Shown: one piece after another, positions 30,989-38,358 of the stretch
Layout of the letters: every line of letters starts with the position of its first letter
How positions within the stretch are numbered: the stretch's first letter is position 1
IMG/VR virus record: IMGVR_UViG_3300021477_000011
Coordinates: 1-48,237 of that record
Source of the DNA: a virus
Length of the DNA stretch: 48,237 nucleotides
Strand: one strand, 5' to 3'
The notes under the pieces: generated by a model
What the model was told of the DNA's origin: nothing
Databases searched by the model: none
The model's input: the letters and a program-made list of their open reading frames with translations, nothing else
Program-made: the position numbers and the translations under genes

Positions 30989-31321
30989 ATGCGAAAGATT
31001 GCTGTTTTGTTCGCGGCTAACGTCGCGATCCTATCCGGTTGCATCTATTTGGAGCAACCCGCTCATGCCGACACAGTTCGGCTAGGCCAGCGGAACTACG
31101 CCATTGATGATGGCGACGAGAGTACGAACATGAACGAAGCGCAAGCATTCTGCCAGCGCTTGGGTTACGCGTTCGCTTCGCTTGACTACACGCGTTATGA
31201 GCCGTCGCTTGGTCATATGCTGAGCAACCACGACACGACGCGTTTCTATTGCTTGAACAACGGCGAGACGAAGCCGCCGCTCGTCGCCAACGACTACAAC
31301 ATCACCATTCGCAATCGATAA
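30989..31321 (+). CDS. Phage-encoded lipoprotein
   Basis: This 110-residue protein has a signal peptide (MRKIAVLFAANVAILSGC) with a lipobox L-S-G-C, so Cys18 should be lipidated after cleavage. The mature part has two further cysteines (in AFCQRLGYA and RFYCLNNGE) that could form a disulphide and a beta-rich look. In other phages, early lipoproteins often block re-infection by masking receptors; that role is inferred here. The start lies 6 nt after a dyad copy (30968-30982) and behind the structured element. A strong hairpin follows (31329-31372). Confidence 0.72.
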   Translation: MRKIAVLFAANVAILSGCIYLEQPAHADTVRLGQRNYAIDDGDESTNMNEAQAFCQRLGYAFASLDYTRYEPSLGHMLSNHDTTRFYCLNNGETKPPLVANDYNITIRNR

Positions 31322-31328
31322 TCATTAT

Positions 31329-31372
31329 ACAACCCATGCGGGCGTCACCACCTAACCGCCCGCATCAGTTGT
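31329..31372 (+). terminator. Strong hairpin after lipoprotein gene
   Basis: ACAAC-CC-ATGCGGGCG (31329-31344) pairs with CGCCCGCAT-CA-GTTGT (31357-31372), giving 9 plus 5 pairs around a 2x2 internal loop. There is no clean T run after it, so it is either a weak terminator or an RNA-stabilising hairpin separating the lipoprotein gene from the next unit. Confidence 0.55.
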
Positions 31373-31395
31373 GTAAAAGATTGTTGAGAAACCTC

Positions 31396-31424
31396 TTGAC
31401 AACCCTCATTTTCTATGCCAAGTT
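31396..31424 (+). promoter_or_regulatory. Promoter candidate upstream of 31477
   Basis: TTGACA (31396-31401) is followed after 17 bp by CAAGTT, a poor -10. The stretch TTGACAACC-TC closely resembles the promoter at 34573, supporting a shared promoter type. With the terminator at 32645 it would make 31477-32622 its own transcription unit. Confidence 0.5.
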
Positions 31425-31476
31425 GGCTAGGACGCATGGCTCTGGCGTAACAGAGTGTAAAACAGGAGTAGTGTGA

Positions 31477-32622
31477 ATGGTGAAACGACCGAAGCTCGAT
31501 AACGTTGGCGAGGAAACCGATCCCGCGAACGAAGTCGAAACCTCATTCGTGCCGGGGGAAGGCGCGGCTAACCCCGAGGGTAACACTCCCGAAGTGGGCG
31601 AGGCGGACGTGTCCGAGCAGGACATTGCCGATCAGGAAGCGGCAGGCGTTGTGGCTGACAAGCCGACGCGACCGGCTGCGACACCCAACGCCAGCGCTGG
31701 CAATGGGAGCAACAACCCGCGCACTGTGTCGCCCAAGGCGCAGTTCAACAAGCTCAAGAGCGACGCTCAAAAGCTTGGCGCGTTGCATGGCGGCGGCAAG
31801 ACTTCGATGATCGCGCTCGCGGAAATCGTTGTCGAGGCGGCGCAGGACGGCGCGATCACGCCCGAGCAGACATCGGACGTGTATGACAAGTTCAAGGAAG
31901 GCGTGACACGGGCGTCGTCTTACGAGGACGCTGGCGTTGTGCCTGACGAGGCGGCGATGGGCGCGGCTCCGGCCAAGTCAATCGAGCAGCAGTTGTCCAA
32001 GCTGCGGCAGTTCGTCTACCTTGGCAACAAGTACGAGAGCGACGCGCTCGACTTGATCCGCAAGGCGCGCAACATGCATATCGAGTTGCTGCGCAATGCG
32101 CTCGCCAACTCGGACGCGAAGAAAGGCGTCAAGCCGGGTTCAACCTATAGCGTGCTGGTTGACGTGGCTCGCGCCCAACTCAAGAAGCAAAAGGACGCCG
32201 TTGAAGCTGGCAAGAAGCCGGGTGCTACGAAGCACGTTGGCCTTGCGCCGGTCCTGACCGACGACGAACTGCGCGGCTTGATGACGCAGGAAGTCAACGA
32301 GCCGGTGGACAAGACCGGCGAGGACAAGCTTCTCGATACCCTTATCTTGGCGAAAGCCACGTACAAGGGCAGCGACAAGCGCAACGCCATCACGAGCGAG
32401 GAACTGTCGAACGCCATCGAATGGCTGAGGCAGGCGCTCGCCAAGGCTGCGCCTGAGTTGCTGAGCCAGCACGATGCCGAGGAACTGGCGGCGGCGCAAG
32501 CCAAAGAACAGGCCAAGGCTGACGCGGCTGAGCGTGAGCGTCTCAAGGCTGAGAAGGCTGCGCAACCCAAGCCCACCAAGGCTGAGCGGCAAGCTGCGCT
32601 TGCTACTCAACCCGCCGCCTGA
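31477..32622 (+). CDS. Helical hypothetical protein, own transcription unit
   Basis: This 381-residue protein has an acidic, disordered N-terminus (about 1-85), a helical middle (SPKAQFNKLKSDAQKLGALH, SIEQQLSKLRQFVYLGNKYE, ALDLIRKARNMHIELLRNAL) and an Ala/Lys/Glu-rich C-terminus (about 325-381). No family is recognised. It is flanked by a promoter candidate (31396) and a textbook terminator (32645-32676), so it can be made alone and strongly. That fits a nucleic-acid-binding or structural early protein, but this is a guess. ACAGGAG is 9 nt before the ATG. A dyad copy (31569-31583) is read as NPEGN. Confidence 0.7.
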   Translation: MVKRPKLDNVGEETDPANEVETSFVPGEGAANPEGNTPEVGEADVSEQDIADQEAAGVVADKPTRPAATPNASAGNGSNNPRTVSPKAQFNKLKSDAQKLGALHGGGKTSMIALAEIVVEAAQDGAITPEQTSDVYDKFKEGVTRASSYEDAGVVPDEAAMGAAPAKSIEQQLSKLRQFVYLGNKYESDALDLIRKARNMHIELLRNALANSDAKKGVKPGSTYSVLVDVARAQLKKQKDAVEAGKKPGATKHVGLAPVLTDDELRGLMTQEVNEPVDKTGEDKLLDTLILAKATYKGSDKRNAITSEELSNAIEWLRQALAKAAPELLSQHDAEELAAAQAKEQAKADAAERERLKAEKAAQPKPTKAERQAALATQPAA

Positions 32623-32644
32623 TCTAACCCATCGGGTAACTAAC

Positions 32645-32676
32645 AGCCCGCGCTCTGATCAGCGCGGGCTTTTTAT
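32645..32676 (+). terminator. Rho-independent terminator
   Basis: A perfect stem AGCCCGCGCT (32645-32654) / AGCGCGGGCT (32661-32670) with a six-base loop is followed by TTTTTATT. It follows a dyad copy at 32625-32639 and ends the 31477-32622 unit. Confidence 0.92.
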
Positions 32677-33039
32677 TGCCACCTGTCATGCGCGCAAAAC
32701 GTGCGTTTGTTTGGTGGCGTACATAGCCGCCTCATATCTACTTGCGGCAGTAGATGCATACCTCACAACGTGAGCTAGGTTCACTCGCTAGACCAGTTCC
32801 TTCCAACTGCCGGAACACTGTGACGCGTTTGCAACCAACAATTGCCGGAAGGCCGACCAACGAGAAGTGTCGTTAAACCTGTACTTGGCTACTCATGCCA
32901 GACCAGAGCATCTAGGGGCGGATGAAACGCCCCACATTGTCTCTTTGCCGTCGCGTCCCCATTGCCTCAATGGGCGTTAGTCTCCCCACACGCGCTCGCA
33001 CCTTGGCGCGTGGGCTAACGAAAGCTGGCGGCGATAGGC
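32677..33039 (+). other. Non-coding gap between two terminators, several hairpins
   Basis: No convincing gene is seen here. The stretch has local hairpins: ATCTACT/AGTAGAT (32736-32755), CTCAC-AAC-GTGAG near 32762, GGGGCG/CGCCCC near 32914-32932, and an imperfect GC-rich pair just before the terminator 33040-33071. It lies between two rho-independent terminators, as a separately transcribed small RNA would, but no clear promoter was found inside. Confidence 0.4.
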
Positions 33040-33071
33040 GGCAGGGAGGGTTTTCTCTCCCTGCCGTTTTT
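33040..33071 (+). terminator. Rho-independent terminator
   Basis: GGCAGGGAG (33040-33048) pairs with CTCCCTGCC (33057-33065), loop of eight, followed by GTTTTT. The T run leads straight into a dyad copy (33075-33089). Confidence 0.9.
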
Positions 33072-33088
33072 CTCTTACCCTCAGAGTA

Positions 33089-33190
33089 ATGACTATGCCT
33101 GCTGAACTTGTATTCTGGCTGAAAGTCGATATCGCTGTTGGCGTGGCTATGCTAGCCGCGACGTTGCTCTTACTCAGGCGATGGTGGTGA
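33089..33190 (+). CDS. Small membrane protein (31-33 aa)
   Basis: The frame starts at ATG 33089 (overlapping the last base of the dyad copy 33075-33089) or at 33095. The product, MPAELVFWLKVDIAVGVAML followed by AATLLLLRRWW, is one membrane helix with a basic end. The TGA stop overlaps the ATG of the next gene (TGATG). No function is known. Confidence 0.5.
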   Translation: MTMPAELVFWLKVDIAVGVAMLAATLLLLRRWW

Positions 33191-33450
33191 TGCGAACCAT
33201 CCGACGCATCGTGCGAGGCGAGGACATGCCATTGTATGGCACGGTCACCCGCATCAAAAAAGGCATGTACGAAGTTGTCATCAAGTTCGTCGCCTCCAAG
33301 CGCGTGCTGCATCACGAGCGCATTGGCGCACCCAACGTGACCAGCGTCAAGCTGTTTTTTCGACGCGAGTATCCCACGCTGACGTGGGGCAAGCCCAAGT
33401 ATCCGAAACCCAAGCAACCGCGTAAGCGCGCTAACCCAAAGGGTAACTAA
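33190..33450 (+). CDS. Small basic hypothetical protein
   Basis: This 86-residue basic protein has an SH3- or beta-barrel-like look (MPLYGTVTRIKKGMYEVVIK, then RVLHHERIGAPNVTSVKLFF) and a Lys/Pro/Arg tail. ATG 33190 overlaps the stop upstream; ATG 33181 is possible. The gene ends NPKGN, where the dyad copy 33432-33446 is its last codons and the TAA follows directly. Unknown function, perhaps nucleic-acid binding. Confidence 0.6.
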   Translation: MRTIRRIVRGEDMPLYGTVTRIKKGMYEVVIKFVASKRVLHHERIGAPNVTSVKLFFRREYPTLTWGKPKYPKPKQPRKRANPKGN

Positions 33451-33451
33451 G

Positions 33452-33847
33452 ATGGACCTGGATAAAGACGACCGTCGCACGCTACTCGAAAACTCGATTG
33501 AGCGTGTCATCAACACCGCTCGCGAGGTCGCCTTGCACTCAACTCATGAGAACGCAGGCATGAGCTATGACGACATGGGCTGGTGCAAGCCGGTCATGGT
33601 CAAGCTGTGGAATGAGGCGCGCAACGAGGCGTTCATTCAAATGCAGCGCGACAAGGCAAAGGAGGCAGTCTACGAGCAGCTATGGGGCGCACTCAAGCTG
33701 CCGCTCGATCAGGCAATCCCTGTCGCCCGCAAGTTTGCCAATGCCGACTTCAACATCGTGTTCGACAAGCGGTTCGTCAAGTGGTGTACAGACAACGCGG
33801 CGGCAATCCAAGCTTATGTGAAAGCTAACCCGGAGGGTAACTCATGA
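33452..33847 (+). CDS. Hypothetical helical protein
   Basis: This 131-residue protein is mostly helical and charged, with the segments ENSIERVINTAREVALHSTH, VKLWNEARNEAFIQMQRDKA and FDKRFVKWCTDNAAAIQAYV. It begins 5 nt after dyad copy 33432-33446 and ends by reading copy 33826-33840 as NPEGN, so it is bracketed by two copies. It overlaps the next gene by 4 nt. No family recognised. Confidence 0.65.
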   Translation: MDLDKDDRRTLLENSIERVINTAREVALHSTHENAGMSYDDMGWCKPVMVKLWNEARNEAFIQMQRDKAKEAVYEQLWGALKLPLDQAIPVARKFANADFNIVFDKRFVKWCTDNAAAIQAYVKANPEGNS

Positions 33848-34089
33848 CGCCCCGCGCTCTGATCGACTACGCCATCAACACCGGCCACTTCTACAACCGC
33901 CATGTGCGCTACGCTCGCGAGCGTGCGTCGCAGTCGGTATGGCACCTGTACGTGCGCGCCACCCTGCTGCCGCACTATCGGCGCGAGACGCGTGAGCCAT
34001 ACGAGGGCATGAGCGAAATCGAGATTGGTGTGGTCGCCAACGAGCTTATGTTCTACTACGCCAACCACATAAAGGAGATGGACGCATGA
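33844..34089 (+). CDS. Small hypothetical protein
   Basis: This 81-residue protein rich in His, Tyr and Arg (HFYNRHVRYARERASQSVWH) begins 3 nt after a dyad copy whose GGAGGGTAA is the best Shine-Dalgarno match among the motif copies. It overlaps its neighbours on both sides by 4 nt. Function unknown. Confidence 0.62.
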   Translation: MTPRALIDYAINTGHFYNRHVRYARERASQSVWHLYVRATLLPHYRRETREPYEGMSEIEIGVVANELMFYYANHIKEMDA

Positions 34090-34235
34090 CGACGCCCCGG
34101 TTCGTAGGCCCATACTGCATCAAGCAACGCAGGCTGGCAAAGATATGGCGGGCGATTGCGCGCCGTCACCTGTCACGTTTGGCGCACGCGCACGTTTGGG
34201 CGTATCACGAGAACGATGGCGAGACTGATCCGTAA
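34086..34235 (+). CDS. Small basic hypothetical protein (49 aa)
   Basis: This 49-residue basic protein (CIKQRRLAKIWRAIARRHLS) has its ATG overlapping the stop of the gene before and its stop overlapping the next ATG (TAATG), a tight coupling that supports the frame. GGAG is 12 nt upstream of the start. Function unknown. Confidence 0.55.
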   Translation: MTTPRFVGPYCIKQRRLAKIWRAIARRHLSRLAHAHVWAYHENDGETDP

Positions 34236-34552
34236 TGGGCAGGCATAAGGCACTCACAACTGTTGAGCGTTCGCCCGAGCGTAAAGCTTGGCTTAACATG
34301 CAGCATCGCTGCCGAACGCAAAACCCTAACTATGGCGGTCGCGGTATCACCGTTGATCCGGCATGGAGTACCTATGAGCAGTTTCTCGCTGACATGGGGC
34401 GGCGACCATCACCAAAGCATACATTGGATCGTAAAGACAACGATCTAGGTTACTCAAAGGGTAACTGCCGATGGGCAACCCGCAAAGAACAAGCGAACAA
34501 TCGTCGCATATGGTCTATGGGAAAACATTGGTATATTCAGAAAGACGTGTAA
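34235..34552 (+). CDS. HNH endonuclease-like protein
   Basis: This 105-residue protein matches the compact HNH family common in phages: W-x-NMQHRC, NYGGRGITVDPAWSTYEQFL, then DMGRRPSPKHTLDRKDNDLG, and GYSKGNCRWATRKEQANNRR. The metal/catalytic residues expected are the His in KHTLDR, the Asp/Asn in DRKDND and the Asn in GNCRW. It nicks or cuts DNA, perhaps as a homing enzyme or in packaging. A dyad copy (34450-34464) encodes the conserved GYSKGN itself without any indel, which argues the motif arose by substitution. Confidence 0.8.
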   Translation: MGRHKALTTVERSPERKAWLNMQHRCRTQNPNYGGRGITVDPAWSTYEQFLADMGRRPSPKHTLDRKDNDLGYSKGNCRWATRKEQANNRRIWSMGKHWYIQKDV

Positions 34553-34572
34553 AAGATTTCTGATATGACTAA

Positions 34573-34601
34573 TTGACAACCTCTTACTCTTATGTCATAG
34601 T
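34573..34601 (+). promoter_or_regulatory. Promoter candidate for the AAA/VWA operon
   Basis: TTGACA (34573-34578), 17 bp, then CATAGT (34596-34601). A perfect dyad copy (34617-34631) lies at about +10 to +24 of the expected transcript, an operator-like place. Confidence 0.65.
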
Positions 34602-34645
34602 GTGTCATCAACCCCGTTACCCGCTGGGTAACATAACCTCAGAGT

Positions 34646-35761
34646 ATGCCGATGAAACTGAACCAAATCTTGGCGCGGCTTCCCGCCTTGTACTACAGCG
34701 CGTTGGAGCCGAAAGGTCCATCGTATTACCTCAAGGGTAAGATCGGACGCGGCAAGACAACCACGTTCGAGCAGTTCCCGAAGATCATGCGCCGCATCGA
34801 TCCCGAGGGTTCGTATGGGCTGAGCGTAATCAACGGCGCGAACTTCACACTCCAGACTGCGATGGGGTTCATGATCCCACGCGAGGACGCGCAGGGCAAT
34901 TCGATATCCGTGTTCACTCGCCCGTATTGGTGGTTTACCCAAGAGGGTAAGCCGCTTGAGGCGTACACGGGCGGCATTATCCTCGTTGACGAAGCTGACA
35001 AGCTGGGCGGCGACGAGAAGAAGATCGTTGGCGAGGCGGCGCTATCCAAAGTGCTGGGCAACCATCGCTTCCCGCCCGGATGGGTTGTCATGTTCGCTGG
35101 CAACTTCATGAACGAGAAGTCCGGTTCGTCACGTGAGCCGCGCCATCTGATCGGCAGACGTATCGAGATTGAAGTCACCGACGATCTTGAAAGCACGCTC
35201 GACTACTACCACGAGGTTCGGCTGCTGCCCGAGACGATCCAGTTCGCGGAGGAAAACCCGCAGCTTGTGTTTGAACCCATGCCTGAGGACGAGCGCCCGT
35301 GGTGTACGCCACGCGCATTGCATCAGGCCGACACGCACTTGCAAAGCCTCATGCGTTCGTTCGACACCGACAAGATACCGACCGATCCTCTGACGCAGGA
35401 GGAAGTGAAGGGCGGCATTGGCATACCCGCCATGACGCAATTCATCAAGACGATCCGCCTTGGGCAAGAGCTATCGAGCTACGAGGACGTGATCGCCAAC
35501 CCGATGAAAGTTACCCTGCCGGGTAAGCCTGACGCGCAGCGGCTTATGTCCTACAAGATTGCCAGCCGTGTGAGTGTGGCTGACGCTAAGCAGGCATTGC
35601 AGTTCATGTCTCGTATGCCGATGGAGCATCAGACGGTGTTCGTCCGCATGGCGATACAGCGGACGTACCAGCTTGCGTTCCAACCGGACTTCGCGGCATG
35701 GTGCGGCAGGAATACAGCGCTGATTGCAATCCTCAACCGCTACAAGGTGGAGAACAAGTAA
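34646..35761 (+). CDS. MoxR-type AAA+ ATPase
   Basis: This 371-residue AAA+ protein has Walker A GKIGRGKT (31-38), Walker B IILVDEADKL (111-120), a sensor-1-like VVMFAGNFMNE (147-157) and an arginine-finger region PRHLIGRRIEIEV (165-177). This is the layout of MoxR/RavA chaperone-like ATPases that work with a VWA partner. Such a partner lies two genes downstream (36265-37608), so the two probably form a phage-encoded unfolding or insertase complex; its client is unknown. The gene has its own promoter candidate at 34573 and a dyad copy 14 nt before the ATG, plus two internal copies (34935-34950, 35511-35526). Its TAA stop is part of the copy 35759-35773. Confidence 0.85.
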   Translation: MPMKLNQILARLPALYYSALEPKGPSYYLKGKIGRGKTTTFEQFPKIMRRIDPEGSYGLSVINGANFTLQTAMGFMIPREDAQGNSISVFTRPYWWFTQEGKPLEAYTGGIILVDEADKLGGDEKKIVGEAALSKVLGNHRFPPGWVVMFAGNFMNEKSGSSREPRHLIGRRIEIEVTDDLESTLDYYHEVRLLPETIQFAEENPQLVFEPMPEDERPWCTPRALHQADTHLQSLMRSFDTDKIPTDPLTQEEVKGGIGIPAMTQFIKTIRLGQELSSYEDVIANPMKVTLPGKPDAQRLMSYKIASRVSVADAKQALQFMSRMPMEHQTVFVRMAIQRTYQLAFQPDFAAWCGRNTALIAILNRYKVENK

Positions 35762-35765
35762 CCCA

Positions 35766-36152
35766 ATGGGTAAGCCGCATATCCCCGGCCAATGGATGAA
35801 AAGCGAGTGGGATAATCAGGTGAAGCGTATGGTTACTTTATACCAGATGCCTGACGCTCACCTGAACTCGCAACGCCGCCTCAACATCACCGTTCACTTG
35901 AACGAAACTCTGAGTAAGGATAAAACCAACATGCGACTTGTATTCAATACCACACTGACCGTGGACGTTGCCGCCCACGACGACGAACTGCGCGCTGCGT
36001 TCATCGAGCTTGTCTCGCAGTCCGCTCGCGCCGTGTATGGCCCCGCCGCTATGCTTGCCAAGAGCAAGCCGATCCTCACGATTACAGTCACCGACCGCGA
36101 GGGTATGAACGATATCCCTTTGTTCGCCGAAGCGTCCCCGGACGAGGGCTAG
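35766..36152 (+). CDS. Hypothetical protein between AAA and VWA genes (MGK start)
   Basis: This 128-residue protein starts MGKPHIPGQWMKSEWDNQVK, where the ATG is inside the dyad copy 35759-35773 that also ends the ATPase gene. Its C-terminal half (RLVFNTTLTVDVAAHDDELR and PILTITVTDREG) looks like an alpha/beta domain. It is likely part of the AAA/VWA module by position. An internal ATG at about 35931 could also serve as a start. No family recognised. Confidence 0.62.
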   Translation: MGKPHIPGQWMKSEWDNQVKRMVTLYQMPDAHLNSQRRLNITVHLNETLSKDKTNMRLVFNTTLTVDVAAHDDELRAAFIELVSQSARAVYGPAAMLAKSKPILTITVTDREGMNDIPLFAEASPDEG

Positions 36153-36166
36153 CCCTCAGCGTTACG

Positions 36167-36247
36167 ATGGATAGGTTCGGCAAGCCAGAGACGATCTACG
36201 AAGTTACACCGTTCGGAGCAATCATCATTCGCGATTGGTTCGACTAA
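36167..36247 (+). CDS. Small hypothetical peptide (26 aa)
   Basis: A 26-codon frame, MDRFGKPETIYEVTPFGAII and on, ends with a TAA that forms the first bases of the dyad copy 36245-36259, the same stop arrangement as other genes. No good ribosome binding site is visible. It may be real and would sit between the AAA and VWA genes. Confidence 0.38.
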   Translation: MDRFGKPETIYEVTPFGAIIIRDWFD

Positions 36248-36264
36248 CCCATAGAGTAACCGAG

Positions 36265-37608
36265 ATGCCTTTAGCTCAACACGAGACGGAAGCCTCGCCT
36301 GTCGCTGGCGAGATTGAACTGTGGCCGCAACTCAAGCTGAGCGCGGCGCACGAGAAGCAATGGTCCGAGTTCAAAGCCTGCATGCTGTGGGCTGTGCCAT
36401 CGTTCAGCGACATATGGCTGGGCATGATGGTGGATAAGTATTGCGACCATGCGTGGTTCACCGATCAGATCGACACGGCGGCGACCGACGACAAGTATCT
36501 GTATATCAACCCCGAATGGTTCTTCAAGCTGACGCTTGACGAGCAGTTGTTCGTCGCTTGCCACGAAGTCGAACATGCGATGTACGGCCACGCTGGCACT
36601 GGCTGGATACTGTCGAAGGAAGGCAAGGTGCGCTACAGCGATGGCGTTGTCCTGCCGTATCATGGCGACACCATGAACCGGGCGATGGACTATGTTATCA
36701 ACGCGCAGCTTGTCGAGGCGAAGATTGGCAAGATGCCAGAACACGGTTGCCTGTGGAACAAGGTCAACGGCGATATGGGCGTGCTTGACGCCTACCGTTT
36801 GGTGTACAAGACTTACCCACCGAGTAAGTCGCCGCGCCCCGGCAGCGGCGAGGGCAAAGGTGGCGGCGGCAGCGCACCCGGCACGCCGTTCGATAAGCTG
36901 TTGCGCCCCGGTCAAGGCCGAGGCAAGACGGCAAGCAAGGCTGTGTCTGAGCGCTCGCAATCCGAGTGGGATACAACTGTCACGGCTGCGATGGAAGCGG
37001 CGAAATTGCGTGGGCAGCTTCCCGCTAATCTCGACCGGGCGTTCACCAAGCGCCTGCAACCCAAGGCTGACTGGCGCGACTTGTTCGCGGTGGCAGTGAG
37101 CAGAAAGATCGGCAATGGACGCTATACGTGGGCGACTCTCGATCCTCAGCTTGTGTATCGTGGTATTGGCTCTCCGGGCCGCGTCGCGTTTGGGTGTGAT
37201 CTGGTGGTTATTGTTATTGATACTTCTGGCAGTATCAATCAGCGCACGTTTGATGTGTTCATGGCGGAAGCTATGGGCTTGATGGAGCAGGCGCGACCGA
37301 GGCGTATCATCTTCGTGCAATGCGACACGAAGGTGCAAGAGTGGGTGGAGTTGGAAGGCGCGGCTGATCTGTACGAGTGCAAGCTTAAGATCGGCGGCGG
37401 CACAAGCTTCCGCGAGCCGTTCGAGCGCATTGACGAGGAAGGGCTTGAGCCTGACTTGGTGGTGTACCTCACCGACTTGTATGGCGACCAGAACGAGATA
37501 CCCGAGCCGCCGTATCCCGTAGTGTGGGGCTGCATCACCGATGAGAGCGCTAAGTGGGGCGAGATTGTTCGCGTCCCGCCGCAAGCTGAGGACTTACTCA
37601 ATGGGTAA
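36265..37608 (+). CDS. DUF2201-type metallopeptidase-like / VWA domain protein
   Basis: This 447-residue protein has an N-terminal metallopeptidase-like domain with HEVEH (100-104) in LFVACHEVEHAMYGHA, then MNRAMDYVINAQL (138-149). A Gly-rich linker (193-207) follows, and then a C-terminal VWA-like domain with MIDAS DTSGS (319-323), GGGTSF (377-382) and TDLYGD (403-408). It is the expected partner of the MoxR-type ATPase upstream. Whether the HExxH site cuts protein is unknown. It begins 5 nt after dyad copy 36245-36259, and its stop TAA (37606-37608) and the next gene's ATG (37601) are both in copy 37594-37608. A 437-codon antisense frame here is a shadow. Confidence 0.83.
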   Translation: MPLAQHETEASPVAGEIELWPQLKLSAAHEKQWSEFKACMLWAVPSFSDIWLGMMVDKYCDHAWFTDQIDTAATDDKYLYINPEWFFKLTLDEQLFVACHEVEHAMYGHAGTGWILSKEGKVRYSDGVVLPYHGDTMNRAMDYVINAQLVEAKIGKMPEHGCLWNKVNGDMGVLDAYRLVYKTYPPSKSPRPGSGEGKGGGGSAPGTPFDKLLRPGQGRGKTASKAVSERSQSEWDTTVTAAMEAAKLRGQLPANLDRAFTKRLQPKADWRDLFAVAVSRKIGNGRYTWATLDPQLVYRGIGSPGRVAFGCDLVVIVIDTSGSINQRTFDVFMAEAMGLMEQARPRRIIFVQCDTKVQEWVELEGAADLYECKLKIGGGTSFREPFERIDEEGLEPDLVVYLTDLYGDQNEIPEPPYPVVWGCITDESAKWGEIVRVPPQAEDLLNG

Positions 37609-37954
37609 AGACGACGACCTGAAAGCGCATCTCGTCAAGCGCGATGCGCTATTCCGCCAACCCAACGCGGCTGACGCGATGGCGTGGTGGAATGAAACCA
37701 TGAGCAATATCCCGCCGCATGATCCTCTCGTGCCGCTCGCTGCATGCCACAAGGCGCGGCTGCAATGGCTCGACGCCACCGACGATATGCTGGCGCAGAG
37801 CAAGCTGTGGTTGGCAGAGAATGGGTTCCGCGCCGACTGGCAAGGTGCTGAGCCGCTGACGCCCGAGCGACGTGACGCAGATCGTATCTCAATCGGCAAG
37901 GAGCCGTTGAACAAACGCGAAGCCGACGATGACTTTAACCCTGAGGGTAAATGA
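37601..37954 (+). CDS. Hypothetical protein (MGK start)
   Basis: This 117-residue protein starts MGKDDDLKAHLVKRDALFRQ from the ATG inside dyad copy 37594-37608, overlapping the VWA gene by 8 nt. It has HKARLQWLDATDDMLAQSKL and ends FNPEGK, reading a second copy (37936-37950). The helical, charged sequence has no known domain. Coupling to the VWA gene suggests a shared function. Confidence 0.65.
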   Translation: MGKDDDLKAHLVKRDALFRQPNAADAMAWWNETMSNIPPHDPLVPLAACHKARLQWLDATDDMLAQSKLWLAENGFRADWQGAEPLTPERRDADRISIGKEPLNKREADDDFNPEGK

Positions 37955-37955
37955 C

Positions 37956-38147
37956 GTGGACCCAGTAGTTATAGATAGGCTTGGCAACAATGTACTCATT
38001 GAGTGCAACGAATGCCACGATCATTATATCATTGGCTCGCCGCCGATCTATCGGAAGCCGCGAGCATGTCCGCATTGCGGCAAGACGCAAGGGTTCGTTG
38101 ATCCCATCAACGGGATAACAGTCGAACGCGTGCCCAATGCCGAGTAA
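37956..38147 (+). CDS. Zinc-ribbon-like small protein
   Basis: This 63-residue protein has C-x-x-C pairs in CNECHDHY and CPHCGKTQG, a likely zinc ribbon. I use GTG 37956 because GAGGG (from the dyad copy 37936-37950) lies 8 nt upstream and no ATG fits. It probably binds nucleic acid or protein. It overlaps the next gene by 11 nt. Confidence 0.62.
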   Translation: MDPVVIDRLGNNVLIECNECHDHYIIGSPPIYRKPRACPHCGKTQGFVDPINGITVERVPNAE

Positions 38148-38358
38148 CCAACCCGTGCCGTTCAGACTGCTACAGATGCCGTGCTGCAACATTCTCATAT
38201 GCTGGGTGAACCCACGGCGTCCGATGTACTGCCCCGAGTGCGGCATCAGAGTGTTCCATCATTACCCATCGGGTAAGTGGCACAACACCTACTCACCCGC
38301 ATGGTTGCGGATCGAGGACGACGACAAAGCGTTTCTACCAAGCGAGGTAAGCTCATGA
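38137..38358 (+). CDS. Second zinc-ribbon-like small protein
   Basis: This 73-residue protein has CC near residue 16 and CPECGIRV (about 32-39), a possible zinc site, with HHYPSGKWHN reading a perfect dyad copy (38262-38276). Its ends overlap both neighbours. With the gene before it forms a pair of tiny zinc proteins. Function unknown. Confidence 0.58.
   Translation: MPSNQPVPFRLLQMPCCNILICWVNPRRPMYCPECGIRVFHHYPSGKWHNTYSPAWLRIEDDDKAFLPSEVSS

Noticed and set aside
32474-32773. 99-codon plus-strand frame overlapping the end of 31477-32622
   Set aside because: It runs in another frame through the real gene and its terminator, with no ribosome site or coding features.
36271-37584. 437-codon minus-strand frame antisense to the VWA gene
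   Set aside because: The plus-strand frame has intact HEVEH and MIDAS motifs. The antisense protein is Arg/His-rich shadow sequence without a start context.
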